From TMED109 sp002171375 (lineage in GTDB: Bacteria > Pseudomonadota > Alphaproteobacteria > TMED109): a stretch of DNA of 64,000 bases. The stretch covers positions 1 to 64,000 of the forward strand of contig CBFHON010000002.1 in the NCBI GenBank assembly GCA_965657505.1, read 5' to 3'. Numbering within the stretch: position 1 is the stretch's first letter; the number at the start of each line of letters is the position of its first letter. Shown piece after piece: positions 8,676-17,760 of this stretch. The notes beneath the pieces were generated by a model. That model was not told where the DNA came from and made no database searches. It saw only the letters and a list, made by a program, of their open reading frames with translations. Position numbers and translations under genes: made by a program.

Positions 8676-10766
8676 ATGGTTATGCAAATGAAACAAGAAA
8701 TAGATCATAGCTTATCAATTAGTGCCTGTCCTCATGATTGCCCTAGTACTTGTGCTTTAGAGGTTAGCCATGATAGTAAAAACATATTTAAAGTTAGAGG
8801 TGCAGCTAAGAATACGTATACATCTGGAGTAGTGTGTGCAAAAGTAAGTAGATATTCTGAAAGAACTCATCATCCAAATAGACTAAAAAAACCTCTAATT
8901 AGAACTGGTAATAAAGGATCTAATAATTTTAAAGAAATAACATGGGAAAATGCTTTAGATGAAGTAGCTAATAATTTTTTGTCAATTACTCAAAAATATG
9001 GTTCTGAAGCAATATGGCCTCATTACTATGCAGGTACAATGGGTTTAGTTCAAAGAGATGGAATTAACAGATTAAGGCATGATTTAAAGTATTCTGGTCA
9101 ACATTCTACGATATGCAATACTATAACTGATAGCGGTTTTAAAGCTGGTGTTGGAAGGTTTACAGGCCCAGATCCAAGAGAAATGTCAGTTGCCGATGTT
9201 ATTTTAGTATGGGGAGGTAATCCAGCATCTACGCAAGTTAATGTAATGAAACATATACAAAAAGCCAGAAAAGATAGGAATGCTAAACTAATTGTTATTG
9301 ACCCATATAAAAATAGAACAGCTAAAGTGGCTGATATTCATTATGCAATTAAACCTGGAACTGATGGAGCTTTAGCCTGTTCATTAATACATATTATGTT
9401 CAGAGATGATTATGCAGATAGAGAATATATGAATAAATATGCCGATGACCCTAATGGATTAGAAGCACATGTAAAAAAATTTACTCCAAAATGGGCTTCA
9501 GATATTACAGGTTTATCTGTTGAAGAAATTGAAGAATTTGGAGAAATATTTGGAAAAACAAAACGACTTTATACAAGATTAGGATATGGATTTGCTCGCC
9601 AGAGAAATGGAGCATCAGCGATGCATTCAGTTGTTTCACTTTCCACTGTTTGTGGGAAATGGAAATATGAAGGAGGAGGGGCGTTTTATAAAAATGCTGA
9701 TATCTATAATATCGATAAAACTTTAATAGAAGGTTTAGATGTAATAGATAAAAATATCAGAGTTTTAGATCAGTCGAGAATTGGTAGTATACTAACTGGT
9801 GATAAACATGCTCTAAAAAATGGTCAAAATATATATGGGATGATTATCCAAAATACTAATCCTTTAATTGTCTCTCCAGAGAGTACACTTGTTAGAAAAG
9901 GATTTAGTAGAGATGATTTATTTGTATGTGTTCATGAGCAATTTATGACTGAAACTGCAAAATATGCAGATATTATTTTACCAGCAACTACATTTGTTGA
10001 ACATGATGATTTATATATTGCTGGAGGTCATCAACACATTACATTTGGGCCCAAATTGATTTCTCCTGTTGGAGAGTCAAGATCAAATCATTTTGTTTTA
10101 GTGGAGTTAGCTAAAAGATTAGGTGCACATCATAAAGGTTTTAAAATGACAGAAAGAGAGATAATTGATTTTACTTTAAAGAGTTCAAAACATGGAAGTT
10201 TATTAGATTTAGAGCAAAATGGTTGGAAAGATGTGCAGCCTGATTTTAATAGCTCTCATTTTATAAATGGTTTTGGTCATGATGATAAAAAATTTCACTT
10301 TAAACCTGATTGGAAAAAAATTGGACCTTACTACAGCCAAATGCCAAAATATCCAGACTACCAAAATACTACAGAAAGTGTTTCTAAAAAATGTCCTTTT
10401 CGGCTAGTAACGGCTCCTGCTCATAATTATTTAAATAGTTCTTTTACTGAGACTGCATCCTCAAAAGAGAAAGAGGCAAAACCTCGAGCTAAAATTCATC
10501 CTTCAGATTTAAAAAAATTAAATTTATTAGATAATATGGAAGTGATACTAGGTAATGATAGAGGGAAAGTAATTTTACATACAGAATCATTTGAAGGATT
10601 ACAGCAAGGTGTAGTTGTAGTAGAAGGAATATGGCCAAGTGAAGCCTTTATAGGAAATCAAGGAATTAATACGCTAGTAGGCTCAGATCCTGTTCCTCCA
10701 AATGGTGGAGCAGCTTTTCATGATACGTCAGTTTGGATTAAAGCATATTCGAAAAATATGAATTAA
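8676..10766 (+). CDS. Molybdopterin-dependent oxidoreductase with N-terminal 4Fe-4S cluster
   Basis: This 696-residue member of the DMSO reductase superfamily has Cys18-x3-Cys22-x3-Cys26 ... Cys54 for a 4Fe-4S cluster, then the large molybdopterin-binding region (VWGGNPASTQ around residue 181) and the C-terminal cap domain with NDRGKV. A cysteine in STICNTITDSG (residue 147) is the likely molybdenum ligand, which is inference. There is no Tat signal, so it is probably cytoplasmic. The substrate is unknown. msrP begins 10 bases downstream, so two molybdenum enzymes appear cotranscribed. The start is uncertain: ATG codons at 8676, 8682 and 8688 are all in frame and none has a clear Shine-Dalgarno site. 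Confidence 0.8.
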   Translation: MVMQMKQEIDHSLSISACPHDCPSTCALEVSHDSKNIFKVRGAAKNTYTSGVVCAKVSRYSERTHHPNRLKKPLIRTGNKGSNNFKEITWENALDEVANNFLSITQKYGSEAIWPHYYAGTMGLVQRDGINRLRHDLKYSGQHSTICNTITDSGFKAGVGRFTGPDPREMSVADVILVWGGNPASTQVNVMKHIQKARKDRNAKLIVIDPYKNRTAKVADIHYAIKPGTDGALACSLIHIMFRDDYADREYMNKYADDPNGLEAHVKKFTPKWASDITGLSVEEIEEFGEIFGKTKRLYTRLGYGFARQRNGASAMHSVVSLSTVCGKWKYEGGGAFYKNADIYNIDKTLIEGLDVIDKNIRVLDQSRIGSILTGDKHALKNGQNIYGMIIQNTNPLIVSPESTLVRKGFSRDDLFVCVHEQFMTETAKYADIILPATTFVEHDDLYIAGGHQHITFGPKLISPVGESRSNHFVLVELAKRLGAHHKGFKMTEREIIDFTLKSSKHGSLLDLEQNGWKDVQPDFNSSHFINGFGHDDKKFHFKPDWKKIGPYYSQMPKYPDYQNTTESVSKKCPFRLVTAPAHNYLNSSFTETASSKEKEAKPRAKIHPSDLKKLNLLDNMEVILGNDRGKVILHTESFEGLQQGVVVVEGIWPSEAFIGNQGINTLVGSDPVPPNGGAAFHDTSVWIKAYSKNMN

Positions 10767-10776
10767 GGTATAAATT

Positions 10777-11373
10777 ATGCTTATTAAAAAAAATAAAGAG
10801 TGGGATATTTATAAAAATATTACTTCTGAAAAAACATTTTTAAATAGAAGAACTATATTAAAAAACATGGGTTTTGCAGCTATATCTTCAAACTTGATTA
10901 TGCAAACAGCTCATGCGGTATCTCAACAGAATCGAGACAGTTTGTATCCTGTAGAAGAAAATTCAAAATATTTCATTCAAGAAAAAGATATAAAGGGTGG
11001 TATTAGAAAATTAACTGATGAATATAAAGCAACAAATTATAATAATTATTATGAGTTTGGTACTACAAAAAATATCAAGAGAAGTGCTAGTAAATTAGTT
11101 ACAAGTCCTTGGACAATTTCTTTTACTGGAATGATAGATAAAGAGTTTGAAATAGATATAGATGATCTAACAAAGAGGGTAGAATTAGAGGAGAGAGTTT
11201 ATAAACTTAGATGTGTTGAAGCATGGTCTATGGTAGTTCCCTGGAGTGGGTTTTCTTTGAAAGATATTATTAAAATTGCTCAACCTAAACCAGAAGCAAA
11301 ATATTTAGTAATGAAAACTTTTTTTGATCCTGACAAAGCACGATCCCAAAGGCAGGACTGGTATCCATGGCCA
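10777..11373 (+). CDS. msrP: Protein-methionine-sulfoxide reductase catalytic subunit MsrP, 3' part lost in assembly gap
   Basis: MsrP (YedY) is a periplasmic molybdenum enzyme that repairs oxidised methionine in exported proteins, fed with electrons by the membrane haem protein MsrQ. The 199 visible residues hold a twin-arginine export signal (RRTILKNMGF, residues 24-33, ending near AHA) and the molybdenum-ligating cysteine in LRCVEAWSMVVPW (Cys146). Family members have 300-330 residues, so more than 100 are missing. The frame runs straight into the N run, so this reads as an assembly break and not as a pseudogene. msrQ, often next, would fall in or beyond the gap. Confidence 0.88.
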
Positions 11374-11471
11374 NNNNNNNNNNNNNNNNNNNNNNNNNNN
11401 NNNNNNNNNNNNNNNNNNNNNNNNNNNNNNNNNNNNNNNNNNNNNNNNNNNNNNNNNNNNNNNNNNNNNNN
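11374..11471. other. Assembly gap (98 N)
   Basis: A run of 98 N interrupts two convergent genes. msrP lacks more than 100 residues and the LysR gene lacks roughly 110-120. Together that is over 600 bases of coding sequence, so the true gap must be much longer than the N count. Any gene between them, such as msrQ, would also be missing. Apparent open frames that cross the N run join antisense msrP sequence to the LysR gene and are artefacts. Confidence 0.97.
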
Positions 11472-12013
11472 TTTACTGAATTAGGAGTGCCATTTTTCTC
11501 TATATATTTTTTAGAAGCAAATATACCTACATGTCCTGTAAAAAGATGTCTTTGAATTAAATCTGGTTGCCTAGGAGGAGATAATCTAATAGCTATATCT
11601 GCTTCTCTCATTCCTAGGTCTAATTCCTTATCTCCCACTATTAGCGTAAGAGAAATATCAGGATATTTTTCTAAAAATTCATCTATATAAGAAGTAAGCC
11701 ATACAGAGCCAAATGTAATAGTAGTTGCTACTTTTAGTGAACCTTCCGGCTCTTCTTTATTAATTGTTAAAGAGTTTTCAGCTGATGTAACTTTATCAAA
11801 AACTTCATTCGCATATTTTAACAATGTTTCACCTTGCTCAGTTAATAGTAAGCCTCTTGCATGTCGATGAAATAACATGACTCCTATCTCTTCTTCTAAT
11901 TTCTTTATTTGTCTGCTTGCGGCTGATTGACTTAAGTTTAACTTTAAGCCAGCATGAGTAAAACTTTGTTCCTGGGCAACATATCTAAATATTTTTAATT
12001 TTTCCCAATCCAT
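11472..12013 (-). CDS. LysR-family regulator (LsrB/VtlR-like), C-terminus lost in assembly gap
   Basis: About 180 residues are visible: the N-terminal winged helix-turn-helix (FTHAGLKLNLSQSAASRQIKKLEEEIG, residues 18-42, described here by its ends) with LFHRHARGLLLTEQGE, then the first half of the effector domain. The HRHARGL string and the position beside trxB match the LsrB/VtlR regulators of rhizobia and Brucella, which control redox and surface functions. That assignment is inference from context and remembered family sequence. The start ATG at 12013 gives the usual LysR N-terminus. It lies 9 bases downstream of trxB on the same strand. The end is unknown because of the N run. Confidence 0.8.
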
Positions 12014-12022
12014 ATTTTAATA

Positions 12023-12973
12023 CTATAAAAATTTTTCTTTTAATGAAAGGTATTTTTCTGCTTCTAACGCTGCCATACATCCATGTCCGGCTGCAGTAAC
12101 TGCTTGTCTGAAAACTTTATCTTGTACATCTCCAGCGGCATATACTCCTTCTATATTAGTTTTTGTACTATCATTTGAGGTTAAAATATAATTTTCCTCA
12201 TCCATTTCTAACTGATTTATAAATAATTTAGTATTTGGATCATGCCCTATAGCAATAAATATTCCACTAACATCAGTTTCCGTTAATTTATTATTATTTG
12301 TAGATTTCAGTATTGCTTTTTCTACTGTAAGAGGAGATTTAGTTCCTACAACCTCTTTTAATGTATGATTCCATATTATATTTATCTTTTTATTATTAAA
12401 TAACCTTTCTTGTAATATTTTTTCTGCTCTTAATTCAGATCTTCTATGTACTAAAGTCACCTTAGAAGCAAAATTAGTTAAAAATAAAGCTTCTTCTACT
12501 GCTGTATTACCTCCACCTACAACCATAACTTCTTTATTTTTATAAAAGAACCCATCACATGTGGCGCATGCACTTACCCCAAAACCTCTATATTTTTTTT
12601 CTGAAGGAATATTTAACCATCTAGCAGAAGCTCCTGTTGCGATTATACAAGTATCAGAAAAATACTCTTGTCCATTATCCAATAATAGTTTTATTGGTTT
12701 AGAATTTAAATCACATTTTACTACAGTACTATTTATAAAGTGAGTCCCAACTGAAAGAGCTTGCTTTTCCATTTGTTCCATTAACCAAGGCCCTTGTATA
12801 GTATTTTCATAGCCTGGATAATTATCAACATCAGTTGTTATAGTAAGTTGTCCTCCTGGTTCTAAACCACGAATTAAAACTGGATTTAATCCTGCACGAG
12901 CAGCATATATTGCAGCTGTATAACCAGCAGGACCTGATCCTAATATAATTAATTTGTGATGGTTTTCAGTCAT
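12023..12973 (-). CDS. trxB: Thioredoxin-disulfide reductase
   Basis: TrxB passes electrons from NADPH via FAD to thioredoxin. The 316-residue protein has the FAD-binding GSGPAGYTAAIYAARA near residues 12-27, the redox pair in SACATCDGFF (Cys136 and Cys139), the NADPH-binding GGGNTAVEEA, and the C-terminal FAD motif GVYAAGDV. The length is typical of the low-molecular-weight bacterial type. It is in a same-strand run ELM1-like gene, trxB, LysR, with gaps of 17 and 9 bases. Confidence 0.96.
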   Translation of the reverse strand: MTENHHKLIILGSGPAGYTAAIYAARAGLNPVLIRGLEPGGQLTITTDVDNYPGYENTIQGPWLMEQMEKQALSVGTHFINSTVVKCDLNSKPIKLLLDNGQEYFSDTCIIATGASARWLNIPSEKKYRGFGVSACATCDGFFYKNKEVMVVGGGNTAVEEALFLTNFASKVTLVHRRSELRAEKILQERLFNNKKINIIWNHTLKEVVGTKSPLTVEKAILKSTNNNKLTETDVSGIFIAIGHDPNTKLFINQLEMDEENYILTSNDSTKTNIEGVYAAGDVQDKVFRQAVTAAGHGCMAALEAEKYLSLKEKFL

Positions 12974-12990
12974 AATGTAATCCTTTAAAT

Positions 12991-13986
12991 TTATTGTAAT
13001 AAATATTTATTTTTTATAACACTTGCAATATTATATGATTCATTAATTGGCTTATAATTAAAATTTTTTAAATCTTTAATATTAAAATTTTCTAAGTATT
13101 TTGCTATTCCTTTTTCTATTAACATTTTATGAAAAAAAGCATGTTTTTTCATAGTTATATTTTTTGGTGCGTATATCAATAAAGGCTTTCCTGAAGCACA
13201 CACTTCTGAACAAATAGATACAGAGTCTCCAGTAACAACAACTAAATCGCTATAGGCTAGATATCCAAAGTATGGATTTGAAGTTTTATCATTAGTATTC
13301 CAAAAATAACTCTTAACTTTTAATTTTTTAATTTCTTTTTTTATTTCATTAATACAATCTATGGAAGTTCTTCTACTAGAAGTTATCATTATAGATCCTC
13401 TATTATTTAAAATAGTATTAATTTTTTTAAATAATAATTTGATATGCATTGGATCAAATTCATATTTTTTTGTATTTCCACCAATAATAAGAGCAACTCT
13501 TGGCTTGTTTAAAGGCTGTAATTTATTTTTCCATTTAATATGAGATTCACTAAGTAATTTAGTATCAATAGTATTTGGTGATGTTTCTATTCTCTTTAAA
13601 TTGTTCTTCTTTCTTATATTATCATGAAGAGGTGTAAATATCATATCTATATTTTTGTAGGGATATGAAGGCCACATAATTTGAATATACTTAGAATAAT
13701 TATTACTTTGCTCTTTTATCCAAAGTCCAATAGGGGCTGATTTTCTTCCACAGCCAATAACTATTTTAGGCCAAGGAGCAATAAATTGTTTTCTATCATT
13801 CGCATTAATATGTTTTATCGTATTTTGTAAAATTATATTTGGAAACCTTGATAATTTATTATATCTAATCTTTTTTATAATATATTTTATTTTAAGAGCT
13901 TTTCCTATCCCTAGTACTTGAGAACAATTTCCCGCTCTATCATCTAAAAGTAACCAAATAATATTATTTTTATTATTTATATTCAA
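12991..13986 (-). CDS. ELM1/DUF1022-family protein
   Basis: This 331-residue protein opens with IIWLLLDDRAGNCSQVLGIGKAL, the conserved start of the family that includes plant mitochondrial fission protein ELM1 and many alphaproteobacterial homologues. Later blocks typical of the family are IGCGRKSAPIGLWIK, IMWPSYPYK, a glycosyltransferase-like ALIIGGNTKKYEF, and VVTGDSVSICSEV. The bacterial role is not established; the C-terminal half resembles the nucleotide-sugar-binding half of GT-B glycosyltransferases. Its start overlaps the end of greA by 14 bases, so the two are translationally linked. Confidence 0.8.
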   Translation of the reverse strand: MNINNKNNIIWLLLDDRAGNCSQVLGIGKALKIKYIIKKIRYNKLSRFPNIILQNTIKHINANDRKQFIAPWPKIVIGCGRKSAPIGLWIKEQSNNYSKYIQIMWPSYPYKNIDMIFTPLHDNIRKKNNLKRIETSPNTIDTKLLSESHIKWKNKLQPLNKPRVALIIGGNTKKYEFDPMHIKLLFKKINTILNNRGSIMITSSRRTSIDCINEIKKEIKKLKVKSYFWNTNDKTSNPYFGYLAYSDLVVVTGDSVSICSEVCASGKPLLIYAPKNITMKKHAFFHKMLIEKGIAKYLENFNIKDLKNFNYKPINESYNIASVIKNKYLLQ

Positions 13987-14446
13987 TTTTTAAAATTTCA
14001 TATGTTGTTTTACCACCAGGTGTTTTAACCTCAGCTATATCTCCCTCACTTTTACCCATTAATGACCTTGCAACTGGTGAGCTATAAGATATAAGGCCTT
14101 TTTCAACATTAGTTTCATCAACTCCTACAATTTTATACGTAATTTCTAAATTAGAACTTTCATCATATAATTTAATAGTAGCTCCAAAAACAATTTTATT
14201 TGAGTTTATTGAGCTAGGATTAATGACTTCAGCTCTTCTTAATTTATCTTCAATTTCTAAAATTCTTCCTTCAATAAAAGATTGTTGTTCTTTAGCTGCA
14301 TGATACTCTGCATTTTCTGATAAATCACCATGTTCTCTAGCTTCAGCTATAGCTTTAATAATATTTGGTCTTTCTTCTGATTTGAGAGTTTTTAATTCTG
14401 CTTCCATAAAATCATAACTATTATTAGTCATAGGAACTTTATCCAT
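13973..14446 (-). CDS. greA: Transcription elongation factor GreA
   Basis: GreA enters the secondary channel of stalled RNA polymerase and stimulates cleavage of the backtracked transcript. The 157-residue product has the N-terminal coiled coil with AEAREHGDLSENAEYHAAKE (tip acidic residues D and E) around residues 32-51. The C-terminal globular domain contains SYSSPVARSLMGKSEGD. Length is normal for alphaproteobacteria. It lies 59 bases downstream of carB, the common alphaproteobacterial carA-carB-greA order. Confidence 0.96.
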   Translation of the reverse strand: MDKVPMTNNSYDFMEAELKTLKSEERPNIIKAIAEAREHGDLSENAEYHAAKEQQSFIEGRILEIEDKLRRAEVINPSSINSNKIVFGATIKLYDESSNLEITYKIVGVDETNVEKGLISYSSPVARSLMGKSEGDIAEVKTPGGKTTYEILKIEYK

Positions 14447-14505
14447 GAACTTTACCCTTTATTTTTAATATAATATTAATATACATTATTGTAATAAAAT
14501 TAAAA

Positions 14506-17500
14506 TTAATAAGATTGAATTGATTTTACTTTTAAATTATCTTTATTTAAAGAAATTATTGCTTCAGTTGCAGCTTTACTTCCAGCTAATGTTGTATAAT
14601 AAGGAATATGAGCAGATAAGGCAGCTCTTCTTAATGAGAAACTTTCTTTAATTGATTGTTCGCCTTCAGTAGTATTAAATATAATATTAACTAATCCATC
14701 TTTAATTGCATCCACTAAGTGCGGTCTACCTTCACTAACTTTATTAATTTTTTTTACTTTTAAATTATTATTTTCTAAATAGATAGAAGTTCCTTTGGTC
14801 GCAATTATACTAAAACCTAAATCTAATAAGCTTTTACATAAAGGTAGGACTTTTATTTTATCTGAGTCTTTTACAGAAATAAAGAGAGTACCTTTTTTAG
14901 GTAAATATGATCCCACAGCCATTTGAGCTTTTGCAAAAGCTTGCCCAAAATTTTCTGCCAATCCCATAGCTTCTCCCGTAGATTTCATTTCAGGTCCTAA
15001 AAGGGTATCTACTCCTGGAAATCTTCCAAATGGAAAAACTGCTTCCTTTACTGAAATTTTATCTGTTTTATGCCATGGTAAAATTTTAAAATTAGATAAT
15101 TTTTCGCCTGACATTACTCTCGCAGCTATACCTGCAAATTGATTACCGGTTGCTTTAGCTACGAACGGTATAGTCCTACTAGCCCTTGGATTAACTTCTA
15201 AAATATATATTTTTGGTTCTTTTTGCTCTATATCTTTTACTGCAAATTGAATATTCATTAAACCGATTACTTTTAAAGCCTTAGCTAGCGTATTTGATTG
15301 TTTCTCTATCTCTTTAATAGTCTTTTTAGGTAAACTATGTGGAGGAATAGTGCAAGCTGAGTCTCCAGAGTGCACTCCAGCTTCTTCAATATGTTCCATT
15401 ATTCCTGCAACTTTAGATATATTTTTGTCAGCAATTACATCTACATCAACTTCAATTGCATCTGATAAAAACCTATCTATCAATATTGGGTTTTTTCCAA
15501 ATAATGTAACAATACTATTAATATATTGGATGAGAGATTCTTCATTATGAATAATTTCCATAGCCCTACCTCCTAATACATAAGAGGGCCTCACTAATAC
15601 TGGATAACCTATTTTTACAGCAATCTTTACCGCTTCGTTAGCAGAGTGGCATATTCCATTCGGTGGCTGCTTTAATTTAAGCTTTTTTAATAATTTTTGA
15701 AATCTTTCTCTATCTTCTGCTAAATCAATCATATCTGGAGACGTACCAATAATTGGTATATTTGATTCTGAGAGACTTTTAGCTAACTTTAGAGGGGTTT
15801 GGCCTCCATATTGGACTATACAACCTTTTAATAAACCTTTAGAATTTTCTTTCTCTATTATTTCAAGAACATCCTCTTCTGTGAGAGGTTCAAAGTATAG
15901 TCTATCTGATGTATCATAATCTGTAGATACTGTCTCAGGATTACAATTAATCATAATTGTTTCATAGCCTTGAGAAGATAAAGAATAAGCAGCATGAACA
16001 CAACAATAATCAAATTCTATACCTTGTCCTATCCTGTTAGGACCGCCTCCTAAAATAATTATTTTTTTTCTGTTAGAAACTTCCGATTCATCAGAAAAAC
16101 CATTTTTATTATTTTCTTCATAAGTAGAATATAAATAAGGAGTCTTAGAATTAAACTCGCCTGCACAGCTATCAATTCTTTTATAATTTGGTTTTACAAT
16201 AAGCTTATTTCTTAGGGATCTAACTATTTTTGGATCTATCTCTAATAAATTAGCAATTCTATTATCAGAGAACCCTTTGGACTTTATAAACTGAAGTTGA
16301 TCATAATTATTAGGTAAACCACTAATTTTAATAGAACTTTCTATGTTTATAATTTCTTCAATTTGTGATAAAAACCAAGGGTCTATTTTGCAGCAATCAA
16401 AAATTTCTTTTATATTAAAACCTTCTCTAAAAGCTTGAGCAACATATAGTATTCGCTCTGGGGTTGGTCTAGATAATGCTGCAGCAATAGGCGTTTTGTC
16501 AGATTCATTTTTGTATCCTGGAATTTTTATATTATTAAAGCCATCTAAATCAGTTTCTATCGACCTTAAGGCTTTTTGAAAAGACTCTTGAAAAGTCCTT
16601 CCTATAGCCATTGTTTCTCCCACAGATTTCATAGCTGAAGTTAATGTATTTTCTGCACCTTTAAATTTCTCAAATGCAAAACGTGGAATTTTTGTGACTA
16701 TATAATCTAGGGTAGGTTCAAATGATGCTGGAGTTGTTTTTGTGATATCATTTTTTATTTCATCTAAAGTATAACCAACTGACAAACGAGCTGCTACTTT
16801 AGCAATTGGAAAACCAGTAGCTTTTGATGCAAGAGCTGATGAACGTGATACTCTTGGGTTCATCTCAATTACAACCATTCTTCCATCATCTGGGTTAATA
16901 GCAAATTGAACATTAGAGCCACCAGTTTCAACACCTATCTCACGTAATATTGCTATAGATGCATTTCTCATCATTTGATATTCTTTATCAGTTAATGTTA
17001 ATGCAGGTGCAACAGTAATAGAGTCGCCTGTATGTATTCCCATTGGGTCTATATTTTCAATAGAGCAAATAATTATAACGTTATCAGATTTGTCTCTAAC
17101 AACTTCCATTTCGTATTCTTTCCAACCGATTATAGATTCTTCAATTAATACTGAATTTACTGGAGATGCATCTATACCGCTAGTTACTATACTGTCGAAT
17201 TCATCTTTATTATATGCTATACCTCCACCAGTACCTCCTAAAGTAAAAGAGGGCCTAATAATTAGAGGTAGACCAATTTCTTTTAATGCTTCATCTGCTT
17301 CTTTTTTGTTTTCTGCAAGAACACCTTTAGGAGTTATTAAACCTATTTTTATCATTGCAGATTTAAAAAGTTCTCTGTCTTCAGCTTTTTTTATAGCATT
17401 AAGAGATGCACCGATAAGTTCCACATTATACTTTTTAAGGGTTCCTGATTCGGCCAAGTCCATAGCTGTATTAAGGGCAGTTTGTCCCCCCATTGTAGGT

Positions 17501-17760
17501 AATAAAGCATCTGGTTTCTCTTTTATAATAATTTTTTTAACCATCTCAGGCGTAATTGGCTCTATGTATGTTGCGTCTGCAAAGTCTGGATCAGTCATTA
17601 TAGTTGCAGGATTAGAATTAATTAAAATTATTCTATATCCTTCTTCTTTTAATATTTTACACGCCTGTGAACCTGAGTAATCAAATTCACATGCTTGACC
17701 AATTACAATTGGCCCTGCTCCAATAATTAATATTGATTTTATGTCATTACGTTTAGGCAT
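14506..17760 (-). CDS. carB: Carbamoyl-phosphate synthase large subunit
   Basis: CarB uses ammonia delivered from CarA, bicarbonate and two ATP to make carbamoyl phosphate for pyrimidine and arginine synthesis. The 1084-residue protein shows the expected duplicated layout. The first ATP-grasp half begins IGAGPIVIGQACEFDYSG. The second begins LGGGPNRIGQGIEFDYCC about 560 residues later and includes the MEIIHNEESL region. A C-terminal MGS-like allosteric domain (ATKGTSIYLE) ends the protein. The start overlaps the end of carA by 8 bases. There is no sign of fusion or truncation. Confidence 0.97.
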   Translation of the reverse strand: MPKRNDIKSILIIGAGPIVIGQACEFDYSGSQACKILKEEGYRIILINSNPATIMTDPDFADATYIEPITPEMVKKIIIKEKPDALLPTMGGQTALNTAMDLAESGTLKKYNVELIGASLNAIKKAEDRELFKSAMIKIGLITPKGVLAENKKEADEALKEIGLPLIIRPSFTLGGTGGGIAYNKDEFDSIVTSGIDASPVNSVLIEESIIGWKEYEMEVVRDKSDNVIIICSIENIDPMGIHTGDSITVAPALTLTDKEYQMMRNASIAILREIGVETGGSNVQFAINPDDGRMVVIEMNPRVSRSSALASKATGFPIAKVAARLSVGYTLDEIKNDITKTTPASFEPTLDYIVTKIPRFAFEKFKGAENTLTSAMKSVGETMAIGRTFQESFQKALRSIETDLDGFNNIKIPGYKNESDKTPIAAALSRPTPERILYVAQAFREGFNIKEIFDCCKIDPWFLSQIEEIINIESSIKISGLPNNYDQLQFIKSKGFSDNRIANLLEIDPKIVRSLRNKLIVKPNYKRIDSCAGEFNSKTPYLYSTYEENNKNGFSDESEVSNRKKIIILGGGPNRIGQGIEFDYCCVHAAYSLSSQGYETIMINCNPETVSTDYDTSDRLYFEPLTEEDVLEIIEKENSKGLLKGCIVQYGGQTPLKLAKSLSESNIPIIGTSPDMIDLAEDRERFQKLLKKLKLKQPPNGICHSANEAVKIAVKIGYPVLVRPSYVLGGRAMEIIHNEESLIQYINSIVTLFGKNPILIDRFLSDAIEVDVDVIADKNISKVAGIMEHIEEAGVHSGDSACTIPPHSLPKKTIKEIEKQSNTLAKALKVIGLMNIQFAVKDIEQKEPKIYILEVNPRASRTIPFVAKATGNQFAGIAARVMSGEKLSNFKILPWHKTDKISVKEAVFPFGRFPGVDTLLGPEMKSTGEAMGLAENFGQAFAKAQMAVGSYLPKKGTLFISVKDSDKIKVLPLCKSLLDLGFSIIATKGTSIYLENNNLKVKKINKVSEGRPHLVDAIKDGLVNIIFNTTEGEQSIKESFSLRRAALSAHIPYYTTLAGSKAATEAIISLNKDNLKVKSIQSY

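Noticed and set aside
11285..12013. An apparent full-length LysR reading frame that continues through the N run.
   Set aside because: The part beyond the Ns is the antisense of msrP; the frame is an artefact of translating N, so the gene was cut at 11472.
17090..17680. A 196-codon open frame on the plus strand opposite carB.
   Set aside because: It lies wholly antisense to the highly conserved ATP-grasp half of CarB and its translation has no recognisable domain; it is a shadow frame.
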